Source: Nitratireductor sp. (lineage in GTDB: Bacteria > Pseudomonadota > Alphaproteobacteria > Rhizobiales > Rhizobiaceae). Taken from it: DNA of 64,000 bases. Below, one piece after another: positions 42,805 through 51,550 of this stretch. The position numbers were made by a program, and so were the translations under genes. How positions within the stretch are numbered: the stretch's first letter is position 1; each line of letters begins with the position of its first letter. The notes beneath the pieces were generated by a model. That model ran no database searches. It was not told the DNA's origin and worked only from the letters and a program-made list of their open reading frames with translations. Location: the NCBI RefSeq assembly GCF_017794765.1, contig NZ_CP051236.1, positions 2,391,444-2,455,443 on the forward strand, written 5' to 3'.

Positions 42805-43688
42805 ACGCAGGCGCTACGGCAAAGGACAATCTGCGCGCCGGCGCCTGGCTTCTGGCGGATATGGGCCTCAACATCTGGGCCATATCCATCGTCAAGGCGC
42901 TGGGCGCGGGCTATCCGCCGTGGCAACTCGTTTTTCTCCGGGCGCTGGTCGGGTTCTGCCTGATCCTGCCGTGGCTGGCGCGTCAGCGGCAGGTTCTGCG
43001 GTCGATCGACCGCGTTCCGCTGCACCTGTTCAGGGTGTTCCTGTCGGCCGTGGCGCTGACGGGCGGCTTCTACGCCGTCGCGCATCTGCCGCTGGCGCTC
43101 TACATGACCATGAATTTCACGCGGCCCGTTGTTCTGGTGGCGCTCTCGGCCCTGATCCTGCGCGAAGCGGTTTCAGGCTCGCGCTGGCTGGCGGCGGGGC
43201 TTGGCCTCGTGGGCGCGTTCATTGCCGCGAGTCCGGGCAATGTGCCGTGGACGCCGGCACTTCTGGCTGCACTAGCTGCCGTGTTGGCGGGGACGGGGGC
43301 GATCATTGTCACAAGACAGCTCAAGGGTACGCCGCCGGTCGTCATGATGCTGTTTTACACAGGTGGGCTTGCGCTTATCACCGCTTTTCCGGCGCTCTCC
43401 GGCTGGCAGCCGGTCGCGGCGGGGCACTGGCCGTTTCTTCTGGCGGTGGGCGTATTTTCGCAAGCTGCGCAATTCTGCTTTCTGCGCGCCCACTGGCTGG
43501 GCGATGCCGGGTTTCTGGGACCGCTTGGCTACTCGAGCCTCATTCTGTCCGGGGTTGTCGGCTATGTCTTCTTCGATGAAATCCCCAGTCTCAACACGGT
43601 GATCGGTGCGTTCATCATCGTGCTTGCCACGGGGTTCCTCACATTGAGAACGGCGCGGCTCAGGAGCCACGCCGCCTCGGGAAGCTGA
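42801..43688 (+). CDS. DMT/EamA family transporter
   Basis: A 295-residue membrane protein with ten predicted helices in two repeats, the EamA drug/metabolite transporter layout (WQLVFLRALVGFCLILPWL; YMTMNFTRPVVLVALSALILREAVSGSRWLAAGLGLVGAF). The start is GTG within the PIG-L stop codon (GTGA). These proteins usually export amino acids or small metabolites, so it might relieve build-up of a product of the PIG-L pathway. The substrate is unknown. A seven-base inverted repeat (AGCTGAA / TTCAGCT, 43683-43702) overlaps the convergent stop codons. Confidence 0.88.
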   Translation: MNAGATAKDNLRAGAWLLADMGLNIWAISIVKALGAGYPPWQLVFLRALVGFCLILPWLARQRQVLRSIDRVPLHLFRVFLSAVALTGGFYAVAHLPLALYMTMNFTRPVVLVALSALILREAVSGSRWLAAGLGLVGAFIAASPGNVPWTPALLAALAAVLAGTGAIIVTRQLKGTPPVVMMLFYTGGLALITAFPALSGWQPVAAGHWPFLLAVGVFSQAAQFCFLRAHWLGDAGFLGPLGYSSLILSGVVGYVFFDEIPSLNTVIGAFIIVLATGFLTLRTARLRSHAASGS

Positions 43689-43701
43689 AAGGCAATTCAG
43701 C

Positions 43702-45237
43702 TCAGTCTGGGTCCGAACCTTCGGCGATGGCCTCGTCCGCGATCTTCGGACGGAAGTATCGCCCGACGATGAGCGGCAGGACAAAGCCGACAATGGCGAA
43801 GGTCCAGAGGCCGATGGCCAGCCACGAGTTGAACAGCATCGTCCAGTCGCCATCATGGATGGTCATGGCGCGGCGCAGGTTCTTTTCCATCTGGTCGCCC
43901 AGCAACACACCGAGAATGATCGGCACCAGCGGGACGTCGAGCTTGCGCAGGACCCAGCCCATCACGCCGAAGATAACCATCACCACCAGATCGAAGGTCG
44001 AGCCGGAAATGCCGTAAATGCCGACGAAGGAGATCATGGCCACGGCGGGCATAAGATAGCGGGTCGGGATCAGAAGCACCCGCACGAAGAGTGAGACCAG
44101 CGGCAGGTTCATGGCCAGAAGCATGATGTTGCCGATGAAGAGTGCCGCGATCAGGCCCCAGACCACATCCGGGTTCTGCTGGAAGAGCAGGGGGCCGGGC
44201 GTGATGTTGAGCGCAAGCAGCATGGCAAGCAGCACGGCCGTCGTGCCGGAACCGGGTACGCCGAGCGCGAGCATCGGCACGAGCGCGCCGCCGGCGGCCG
44301 AATTGTTGCCGGCTTCAGGTGCTGCCACGCCGCGTGGGTCGCCCTTTCCGAACGTGCCCTTGCGATCGGAGATGCGCTTTTCGAACGTGTAGGAGATGAA
44401 CGAGCCGAGCGAGGCGCCGGCCCCCGGCAGGACGCCTGCGATGAAGCCGAAGATCGTCGACCGGCCCATGGCGGGCAGTGTTTCACGCACCATCTTCCAT
44501 GGTGGAACGATGCGGCCCACTTTTACCACCTTGTCGTCGGCGCCGCTGCCGGCACGGTGCTCCAGAAAGATGAAAACTTCCGAGAGAGCGAAAAGGCCGA
44601 CAATGGCGACGAGGAAGTCGATCCCGTCGTATAAATGCACTTCACCGAAGGAAAAGCGCGGAACGCCGGTCTGACCGTCAACGCCGATGGTGGCTATGCC
44701 GAGACCGATGACGGCAGCGAGCGCTGCTTTAGCCTGATTGCGGCTGGCAATGCCGCCGAGCGTTGCAAAGGCGAGAACGAAGAGAGCGAAATATTCCGCC
44801 GGGCCGAACAAAAGCGCGACCTTGACGAGCTGCGGCGCCAGAAAGACCAGCCCCCAAGTGGCGAAAAACGCGCCGATGAAGGAGGCAAGGCCGGAGATCG
44901 CGAGCGCCTCGCCGGCTTTGCCGGCCTTCGCCATCGGGTGGCCGTCGAGCGTTGTCATCAGCGCCGGTTCATCGCCCGGGATGTTGAGCAGGATCGACGA
45001 GATGCGCCCGCCATACATGGCGCCATAATAGACGCTGGTCAGCAGGATGAGGGCCGGTGTGGCGGGAAGGCCGAGCGTGAAGGCGAGCGGAATGAGGATT
45101 GCAACGCCGTTTGAAGGGCCAAGACCCGGCAACGCGCCGATGATGGTGCCGAGAAAGCACCCTATCAGCGCCAGCATAAGGTTCTGCCAGGTGAGCGCGA
45201 CGGCAAACCCGTCCGCGAGTGATGCCAGTGTGTCCAT
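43702..45237 (-). CDS. tctA: Tripartite tricarboxylate transporter large permease
   Basis: A 511-residue permease with about 11-12 helices and the TctA signatures GALPGLGPSNGVAILIPLAF at about residues 35-55, MYGGRISSILLNIPGDEPALMT at about 75-95 and VLPGAGASLGSFISY. It moves tricarboxylates or related acids into the cell using an ion gradient. Last gene of the tctC-tctB-tctA operon, 15 bases after tctB. TTT systems carry citrate, tartrate, aromatic acids and others, so the substrate is open. Confidence 0.93.
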   Translation of the reverse strand: MDTLASLADGFAVALTWQNLMLALIGCFLGTIIGALPGLGPSNGVAILIPLAFTLGLPATPALILLTSVYYGAMYGGRISSILLNIPGDEPALMTTLDGHPMAKAGKAGEALAISGLASFIGAFFATWGLVFLAPQLVKVALLFGPAEYFALFVLAFATLGGIASRNQAKAALAAVIGLGIATIGVDGQTGVPRFSFGEVHLYDGIDFLVAIVGLFALSEVFIFLEHRAGSGADDKVVKVGRIVPPWKMVRETLPAMGRSTIFGFIAGVLPGAGASLGSFISYTFEKRISDRKGTFGKGDPRGVAAPEAGNNSAAGGALVPMLALGVPGSGTTAVLLAMLLALNITPGPLLFQQNPDVVWGLIAALFIGNIMLLAMNLPLVSLFVRVLLIPTRYLMPAVAMISFVGIYGISGSTFDLVVMVIFGVMGWVLRKLDVPLVPIILGVLLGDQMEKNLRRAMTIHDGDWTMLFNSWLAIGLWTFAIVGFVLPLIVGRYFRPKIADEAIAEGSDPD

Positions 45238-45252
45238 ATTGGGCCTCCCGCC

Positions 45253-45684
45253 TCAGAAGCCCCAGGGGCCGCGTGCCAGCGACAGCCCCAGGACGAGATG
45301 GAAAATGACGTAGATGCCGACGGCGATCAGCACGCCGGCGATGATGGCCGAAACCGGGCTGGAGCCAAGACGCCATGAGAGATAGCTTGCCGCAACCGCG
45401 GTGCAGGCGACAAAGCCGTACTCCTTGAGAAAAAGCGCATAGGCCACCATGACGGCAGTGGCCATGCCTATCTCGAAAAGGCGCGCGAAGGTCGGCCATT
45501 CGGGTTCGGTGTCCGGCTTGAGGACGATGATCGTGCTGGAAATAGCAAGCACGGTGCCGATCATGAATGGAAAGGCCTTTGGTCCGAACGGATCGGAAAT
45601 GAAGCTCAGCTCGATCTGCGTTGCCTGCCAGATATAGAAGACAGCGAGAAGGAAGCCGAAGACCCCGAAGATACGGTCGCTCAT
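45253..45684 (-). CDS. tctB: Tripartite tricarboxylate transporter small permease
   Basis: A 143-residue membrane protein with four helices (FGFLLAVFYIWQATQIEL at the N terminus, MIGTVLAISSTIIVLK, AVMVAYALFLKEYGFV, IAGVLIAVGIYVIFHLVLGLSL), the TctB layout. The ATG at 45684 follows GGGGAGC. It is required for TctA function, and lies between tctC and tctA. A strong stem-loop precedes it, so it is probably translated from a processed or read-through transcript. Confidence 0.87.
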   Translation of the reverse strand: MSDRIFGVFGFLLAVFYIWQATQIELSFISDPFGPKAFPFMIGTVLAISSTIIVLKPDTEPEWPTFARLFEIGMATAVMVAYALFLKEYGFVACTAVAASYLSWRLGSSPVSAIIAGVLIAVGIYVIFHLVLGLSLARGPWGF

Positions 45685-45719
45685 GACGGACACGCTCCCC
45701 TGATTGTTCTCGATACAAT

Positions 45720-45751
45720 TCGGGCCTGCAGGATGCTCCCGGCAGGCCCGA
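45720..45751 (-). other. Stem-loop between tctC and tctB
   Basis: TCGGGCCTGC (45720-45729) and GCAGGCCCGA (45742-45751) form a perfect ten-base stem with a 12-base loop in the 83-base gap. With no T run following on the minus strand, it resembles the 3' stabilising or attenuating stems that keep a binding protein more abundant than its permeases. Confidence 0.6.
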
Positions 45752-45767
45752 GCGAGTTTTCCGGTGG

Positions 45768-46742
45768 TTACTTCACGATGCCGATCTGCTTCGAGAGATC
45801 GGTGATGGAATCGATGGATTCCTTCACGAAGGCCTGGAACTCGTCGCCCTGAAGGTCGAGCGGAGCGAGACCGTTCTGAGCCATGATCTCTTTCCACTCG
45901 TCGGATGCATAGACCTTGCTGACGGCATTGACCCAGTAGTCATAGGCTTCATCCGACATTTCACCGGGCGCATAGAAACCGCGCCAGTTGGCACCGATCA
46001 CGTCGATGCCCTGTTCGCGTGCCGTGGGGAAGGACGAGAAATCGCCTTCAAGGCGTTCCGGTGCAAGGACGGCAATCACCTTGATGTCGCCCGAATCGAC
46101 AAATCCCTTGGCTTCCGATGCGTCACCGGTAAAGGCCTGAACAGAGCCGGCCAGAAGCTGGGTAACCGCCTCGCCACCACCATCAAACGCAACGTATTTC
46201 ACCTGACGGACATCCTCGACACCGGCCTTGGATGCAGCGATCAGCACTTTGAGATGATCCCAGCCACCGACGGCCGAGCCGCCCGCAACCGAAACCGAGG
46301 AGGGATCTGTCTTGATCTTCTCCATGAGCTCGGGGAGCGTGTTGATCGGCGAATCCTTGGCAACCGCGATCACCCCGTAATCGGCACCGACCGAACCGAT
46401 CCAGCGCACCTGATCCATGGTGTTGCCCGGAAACGCACCCTGCGCGAGGCGCGTGGCCGTGGCCGAAGAGGCTGCAACAATAAGGTTGTTTTCGGAGTTT
46501 CGCTTGCCGACCACTTCAGCAAAGGCGACGCCACCGCCGCCGCCGGCAATGTTGGAAACCTGCATCGTGCCGGGCACGAGGTCGAGATCCTGCAAGGTCT
46601 TGCCCACCTGGCGGCAGGTGAAATCCCAGCCGCCGCCGGGATTGGCGGGCGCAATGCATTCGGTGTTGTTGGGCTCAAACGCAAAGGCCGACAGGCTGGA
46701 TGCGAGCGTGAAGACGGCCGCTAGGCCGAGCAGCTTTTTCAT
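45768..46742 (-). CDS. tctC: Tripartite tricarboxylate transporter substrate-binding protein
   Basis: A 324-residue periplasmic protein with signal peptide (AAVFTLASSLSAFA) and the TctC motifs CIAPANPGGGWDFTCRQVGKTL at about residues 30-51 and VGGWDHLKVLIAASKAG. It captures the carboxylic acid ligand for TctAB. First gene of the operon, divergent from tctD, sharing a 168-base promoter region. Confidence 0.92.
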   Translation of the reverse strand: MKKLLGLAAVFTLASSLSAFAFEPNNTECIAPANPGGGWDFTCRQVGKTLQDLDLVPGTMQVSNIAGGGGGVAFAEVVGKRNSENNLIVAASSATATRLAQGAFPGNTMDQVRWIGSVGADYGVIAVAKDSPINTLPELMEKIKTDPSSVSVAGGSAVGGWDHLKVLIAASKAGVEDVRQVKYVAFDGGGEAVTQLLAGSVQAFTGDASEAKGFVDSGDIKVIAVLAPERLEGDFSSFPTAREQGIDVIGANWRGFYAPGEMSDEAYDYWVNAVSKVYASDEWKEIMAQNGLAPLDLQGDEFQAFVKESIDSITDLSKQIGIVK

Positions 46743-46910
46743 AGATTTTCCTCCTCCCGAGCGGGCGCGCCACGAAAGAGCGCCACCTGTCTCGATCTTT
46801 TTGATACCGCCGACCTCCCAGTGGACGGAACGGTTTGTCAGGAGATTGTTCTCATGACGAAGGAGAGCCTATAGGGTGACCCTGTCAACAAGCTGTCATT
46901 GTCCGGAAAA

Positions 46911-47588
46911 ATGCATTTCCTGATTGTCGAAGATACGCGCGATGTCGCGGAAGCCATTGAGAGGCGGCTGGAGAAGTCCGGCCATGTGAGCGATCGCGCC
47001 GAAACGCTCGAGGATGCCGAACACTTCGTGGCCATGGCCCATCACGATCTGATCGTGCTCGACATCAACCTGCCGGATGGATCGGGAATTGCTTTCCTGA
47101 AGAAACTGCGTGCGGCCGGAAACCGCGTTCCGGTTCTGGTTCTGACAGCACGCCTTGCCGCGAACGACAAGATCGATGCGCTTGATCTGGGCGCCGACGA
47201 CTACATGATCAAGCCATTCGATCTGGGCGAACTGGAAGCGCGAATTCGCGCCATCGTCCGCCGGCGCAGCGGCGATGCCGACCGCACATTGTCTGTTGGC
47301 AAGCTGACCTTTGACATGGCCGCCCGGCGGGTCCTGATCGACGGGGAACCATGCGAACTGACGCGGCGCGAGCAGACCCTTCTGGAAATTTTTCTGACGA
47401 ACCGCGACCGTGTGCTTGAAAAAGAAGATCTTCTGACCCGGCTGTTCGGCCACGACGAGGAGCGCAACCCGAATGCGGTCGAGCTCTATGTCGGTCGCCT
47501 CAGGCGAAAGATCGAGGGATCCGGTCTTGAAATCCGGACATTGCGCGGCCTTGGCTATCAGGCGGTTTCGATGGAATCGGGAACGTGA
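46911..47588 (+). CDS. tctD: Response regulator of the TctD/OmpR type
   Basis: A 225-residue response regulator: receiver domain with the phospho-acceptor Asp in DLIVLDINLPDGSG (about residue 51), ALTARL-like T loop (VLVLTARLAAND), Lys in DYMIKPFDLGELEARI, and a C-terminal OmpR winged helix ending EIRTLRGLGYQAV. I chose ATG 46911 because the receiver starts right there (MHFLIVED); an in-frame TTG at 46899 is possible. It should activate tctCBA when citrate-like acids are present. The stop overlaps the kinase start (TGATG). Confidence 0.9.
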   Translation: MHFLIVEDTRDVAEAIERRLEKSGHVSDRAETLEDAEHFVAMAHHDLIVLDINLPDGSGIAFLKKLRAAGNRVPVLVLTARLAANDKIDALDLGADDYMIKPFDLGELEARIRAIVRRRSGDADRTLSVGKLTFDMAARRVLIDGEPCELTRREQTLLEIFLTNRDRVLEKEDLLTRLFGHDEERNPNAVELYVGRLRRKIEGSGLEIRTLRGLGYQAVSMESGT

Positions 47589-48997
47589 TGGGGCACCCCG
47601 TACGTCAGGCCTTGCCCGGCCGCAGCCTTTCAATCGTCTACCGTTTGACGATCTCGCTCACGCTGGTGCTGACGCTGGCCGTGGCCGCCACGATCTGGGC
47701 AGCTTATGGTTATGGCCGACAGGCGGCCAATGAGGCATTTGACCGGCTCCTGCAGGGGGCCGCGCTGCAGATCGCGGAGCGCATCTTTGTTGTCGAAGGC
47801 GAGGTGCGTGTCGATATACCCGTGTCGGCTTTCGAACTCCTGTCGCTCGCCAAGGATGAACGCGTGTTCTACCGCGTTACGCAGCCCGACGGCACCACAC
47901 TCACCGGATACGAGGATTTCCCGCTGCCTGACGCGGCCACCATCCCGGAAGGCGGCTACACCTACGAAGTCCAGTTCGGGGGCGAGCGGGTCCGCGCACT
48001 CGTCATGCTGCGCCGGCTCGCGGAACGGGCGGTGAGCGGCGACATCCATATCATCGTGGCGCACACGACCGGAAGCCGTGAGCAACTGGCGCGCAGCATG
48101 GTCACCCAGGCAGTTGCCGTTATCGCCGGTGCCGGTCTTGCAATCCTGATCCTGGCGCTGCTTGCCATGCGCTATGCCATGCGCCCGCTCGAACGCATTC
48201 AAACAGCGATCCTGGAACGTGATCCGCTCGATCTCTCGCCATTCTCCATGCACGCGCCGGACGAGGTTTCGGCGCTGGTTGCCGCGATCAACCGCTTCAT
48301 GGGCAGGCTCGACCGCCGTGTGCGTGCCATGCAGGATTACGTCGCCGATTCCGCCCACCAGATCCGCACTTCCATCACCGCGTTGAGAGCGCATAGCGAA
48401 CTCGCCCTGGACGAAGACGATCCACAGCGCCTGAAGACGCTGCATCGCCGCATTCGCAGCCGCGCGATCGGCCTGAACCGTCTGACCGATCAGCTTCTGA
48501 GCCACGCGCTCGTGACGCATCGCGCCGACACCGCTCCGCTCGAGCCGCTGGATCTGCGCCGCATTGCCGTTGGCGCAGAGCGCGACTTTGTGCAAATCGC
48601 AGGCGGGCGCAAACCGCGCATAAGGCTCGATCTGCCGGAGGAACCCGTGATGGTTCGTGGCGATGCGTTCAGCCTGCGTGAAGCGATCAAGAACCTGTTG
48701 AACAACGCGCATGCGCACGGAAAGCCGCCCATCGATCTCGTGGTCACCGTGGGCGACGACCGGGCGCGCATTGCGGTTACCGATGCGGGCGAGGGGCTGC
48801 CTGTCAGCGACGCCAGCGAAATCGGGCATCGTTTTGCAATCAATCCCAACAAGCCGGAAAGCGCCGGGCTGGGGCTCGCCATCGTCCGGGAGGTCGCTGA
48901 GTTTCACCACGGCCGCATCACGCTGGATCGTGAGGAGCGGGGCTTCACCATCAGCCTTGATCTGCCGCTCGCCCGGGAAGGAACAAAAGCATCATGA
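47588..48997 (+). CDS. tctE: Sensor histidine kinase of the TctE type
   Basis: A 469-residue membrane kinase. Helix one lies at about residues 17-40 (LTISLTLVLTLAVAATIWAAYGYG), a periplasmic loop of roughly 130 residues follows, then helix two (AVIAGAGLAILILALLAM), a HAMP-like linker, the phospho-His in DSAHQIRTSITALRAHSELA, and an ATPase domain with NNAHAHGKPPIDLV, DAGEGLP and AGLGLAIVREVAEFHHG. TctE proteins act with TctD to control tct operons. Ends overlapping a periplasmic binding protein gene. Confidence 0.9.
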   Translation: MGHPVRQALPGRSLSIVYRLTISLTLVLTLAVAATIWAAYGYGRQAANEAFDRLLQGAALQIAERIFVVEGEVRVDIPVSAFELLSLAKDERVFYRVTQPDGTTLTGYEDFPLPDAATIPEGGYTYEVQFGGERVRALVMLRRLAERAVSGDIHIIVAHTTGSREQLARSMVTQAVAVIAGAGLAILILALLAMRYAMRPLERIQTAILERDPLDLSPFSMHAPDEVSALVAAINRFMGRLDRRVRAMQDYVADSAHQIRTSITALRAHSELALDEDDPQRLKTLHRRIRSRAIGLNRLTDQLLSHALVTHRADTAPLEPLDLRRIAVGAERDFVQIAGGRKPRIRLDLPEEPVMVRGDAFSLREAIKNLLNNAHAHGKPPIDLVVTVGDDRARIAVTDAGEGLPVSDASEIGHRFAINPNKPESAGLGLAIVREVAEFHHGRITLDREERGFTISLDLPLAREGTKAS

Positions 48998-50076
48998 GAC
49001 GCCTGATTTTCGGACTGTGTCTGTTGGCAGCATGGATTGTGCCGCCATCGGCCATGGCGGAAGACACGCGGTTCGACGCATCCGGTGAAGAAGCCGAAAC
49101 GCTTGTTATCGGCAGTGTCACCGATCTTGTCTTCATAGAACCGCTGATCCGCGAGTTTCAGCGCACCAACCCTTCCACTGCGGTCATCTATCGGCAAATG
49201 ACCAGTCTGGATCTTTACGCCGCCGTCGCCGATGCTTGTGAAAAGGGAGAATTTTTCGCTGACACCGTCATTTCGTCGGCCATTCCCGAGCAGGTACGGC
49301 TTGTCAATGACGGATGCTCGGAGCCATTCCGCTTCAGCCTGCCGCCCGATCTGCCCGACTGGGCGTCATGGCGCAATGAACTCGTCGGTCTTACCTACGA
49401 GCCGGCCGTCATCGTGTATGACCGTGAAGGACTGAAGCCGGAAGAAGTTCCGCGCAACCGCTTCGAGCTGGTCGATCTTCTGCGTCAGACCGAGCGTTTT
49501 CGAGGCCGCATCGGCACCTACGACATCGAGAGCTCCGGTGTCGGCTATATCTTCGCTTTCGAGGACGCCTCGCAGGCCTCCACATGGGGGCGGCTGCTCG
49601 AGAGCCTTGGTCAGAACCGCGCGCGACTCTTCTGTTGCAGCTCCGAGGTGATCGACGGTGTTCGCACCGGCCGGCTCGTGCTTGGCTACAATGTTCTGGG
49701 ATCCTATGCGCTTGCCCGGCAGGAGGAGGACCCGCGCATCGGCATCATCTTCCCTTCCGATTACACACTGGCATTGTCGCGTGCGGCTCTTGTTTCGCGC
49801 CACGCCCGCAACAAGCGCGCCGCCAATGCGCTGATCGCGCTTGCGCTGACCGATACGGGGCAGCGCCTCCTCTCGGGCCCGTCCCGTCTTTTTTCGTCGC
49901 TCAACGGTCCGGCCATGCTCAATCGCATCGACACGGGAGCCGGCCCCTCGGCTGAAGAGGCTGCGTTCAGGCCGATTGCGCTTTCCCCGGCGCTGCTGGT
50001 CGGGCTCGACCAGGCAAAGCGGAAGGCATTTCTGGATCAGTGGCGCAAATCCTTCCAGTTGGGCGGCGGGGAGTAG
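48994..50076 (+). CDS. Periplasmic binding protein linked to TctDE
   Basis: A 360-residue type II binding protein with a signal peptide (LIFGLCLLAAWIVPPSAMA-ED). Features resemble Fe(3+)/spermidine-type binding proteins: LVIGSVTDLVFIEPLIREFQRTNPS and GLTYEPAVIVYDREGLKPEEVPRNRFELVDL. There is no permease or ATPase beside it. Its ATG lies in the stop region of the kinase (ATGA overlap), so the three genes are one operon and the protein may hand its ligand to TctE as a sensor. That role is inference. Confidence 0.82.
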   Translation: MRRLIFGLCLLAAWIVPPSAMAEDTRFDASGEEAETLVIGSVTDLVFIEPLIREFQRTNPSTAVIYRQMTSLDLYAAVADACEKGEFFADTVISSAIPEQVRLVNDGCSEPFRFSLPPDLPDWASWRNELVGLTYEPAVIVYDREGLKPEEVPRNRFELVDLLRQTERFRGRIGTYDIESSGVGYIFAFEDASQASTWGRLLESLGQNRARLFCCSSEVIDGVRTGRLVLGYNVLGSYALARQEEDPRIGIIFPSDYTLALSRAALVSRHARNKRAANALIALALTDTGQRLLSGPSRLFSSLNGPAMLNRIDTGAGPSAEEAAFRPIALSPALLVGLDQAKRKAFLDQWRKSFQLGGGE

Positions 50077-50149
50077 GGGAAACCCTATTTGATTTCCACG
50101 GAAGCTTGGCTAATCATGCGGCTCCACACCGGAGGGGGATCGGGAGGAT

Positions 50150-51550
50150 ATGGCGAGCGGACAGGCGGCAAGAGCACCACGCAACACGGCGGCGGATCCG
50201 GAATTCGGCCCATGGCTGGCTCAGGCCTCCATTCTCGTGATCGACGATGAGCCGGGCATGAGAAACTTTCTTTCGCGGACGCTCGGCCCCCGCTGCAATC
50301 GGCTCGACGAGGCCGCCGACACCGAGGAGGCATCGCGCAAGCTCGACACCAACCATTACGATGTGGTGATCCTCGACAACATCATGCCAGGCAAGAATGG
50401 CGTTGACTGGCTGGCCGAGCAGCGCGCTATCGGCTTTTTCTCCAATGCCATTTTGATGACGGCCTACGCGGATCTGGAGACTGCTATTCAGGCGCTGCGC
50501 GCCGGTGCTGTGGATTTCATTCTGAAACCCTTCCGCTCCAACCAGCTTTTGAACGCGGTGGCGCGTTGTCTCGACCAGATGCGGCTCCAGCGCGAAAACT
50601 ATGTGTTGCGTTATGAACTGAAATCGACCTCCGATCACGTGCTCCTGCGTGACAAGCTGATCGGTGGATCCAAAACGATCAGCGACGTGCGGGAGACGAT
50701 TGCCCGCGTTGCGCCGCTGCCGACCTCGGTGCTTCTGACGGGCCAGTCCGGTACTGGCAAGGAGGTTGCTGCGCGCTCTCTCCATTCACTGTCGGACCGG
50801 GCTCACAAGCCCTTCGTGCCCGTGAACTGCGCTGCCATTCCACCCGACATGATCGAGACCGAGTTGTTCGGCCATCTCAGGGGTGCCTTCACCGGCGCGG
50901 AGGCGGCACGCGAAGGGCTTTTCATGCATGCGCAGGGCGGAACCCTGTTTCTCGACGAGATCGGCGAGTTGCCGCCAGCCACGCAGAGCAAGCTTCTGCG
51001 CGTGCTCGAGGACCGGCGCATCCGGCCTGTGGGATCGGAACGCGAAATTCCTGTCGACCTGCGTTTTGTTTTTGCAACCAACGCCGAACTCGAAAAACTG
51101 GTGGAAGCCGGCCAGTTTCGCGCCGATCTGTTCTTCCGCATCAACGTGATGCAGATCCATCTGCCCCCGCTCAGGGATCGTGGCGAGGATGTGCAGGAAC
51201 TTGCCGACCTGTTCATGACCAAGCTCTCTCAACAGCTTGGAATGCCCAAAGTGCCCATTGGGGCGGATGCACGAGCTGCCCTTGCGAGTTATGGGTGGCC
51301 TGGCAATGTACGTGAATTGCGCAATCTCATAGAGCGGACACTGATTCTCGGCCGTTTCCCGCACGATTTCGGCGGTGGGATCCGAGCCGTGCCCGACAGC
51401 GTCGAGGGTGGGGAAAGTCTTGCCGATATCGAGCGTCGCCACATACTTGCCGTGCTGAACCGGCTGGGCGGCGACCGGGAGGCTGCCGCGCGCCAGCTCG
51501 GCATTTCCCGCAAGACGATCGACCGCAAATGTGCCGTCTGGAATGTCTGA
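50150..51550 (+). CDS. Sigma-54-dependent response regulator (NtrC/DctD family)
   Basis: A 466-residue activator. Receiver domain about residues 24-140 with the acceptor Asp in DVVILDNIMPGKNGVDWL; central AAA+ domain with Walker A LTGQSGTGKEVAARSL, GAFTGA in LRGAFTGAEAAREG (needed for sigma-54 contact), Walker B GGTLFLDEIGELP and RDLFFRIN-like RADLFFRINVMQIHLPPLRDR; C-terminal Fis helix-turn-helix REAAARQLGISRKTIDRK. All parts for sigma-54 activation are intact. Overlaps the kinase gene by eight bases. Its probable target promoter is 2.1 kb downstream, before the OFA carrier gene. Confidence 0.92.
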   Translation: MASGQAARAPRNTAADPEFGPWLAQASILVIDDEPGMRNFLSRTLGPRCNRLDEAADTEEASRKLDTNHYDVVILDNIMPGKNGVDWLAEQRAIGFFSNAILMTAYADLETAIQALRAGAVDFILKPFRSNQLLNAVARCLDQMRLQRENYVLRYELKSTSDHVLLRDKLIGGSKTISDVRETIARVAPLPTSVLLTGQSGTGKEVAARSLHSLSDRAHKPFVPVNCAAIPPDMIETELFGHLRGAFTGAEAAREGLFMHAQGGTLFLDEIGELPPATQSKLLRVLEDRRIRPVGSEREIPVDLRFVFATNAELEKLVEAGQFRADLFFRINVMQIHLPPLRDRGEDVQELADLFMTKLSQQLGMPKVPIGADARAALASYGWPGNVRELRNLIERTLILGRFPHDFGGGIRAVPDSVEGGESLADIERRHILAVLNRLGGDREAAARQLGISRKTIDRKCAVWNV

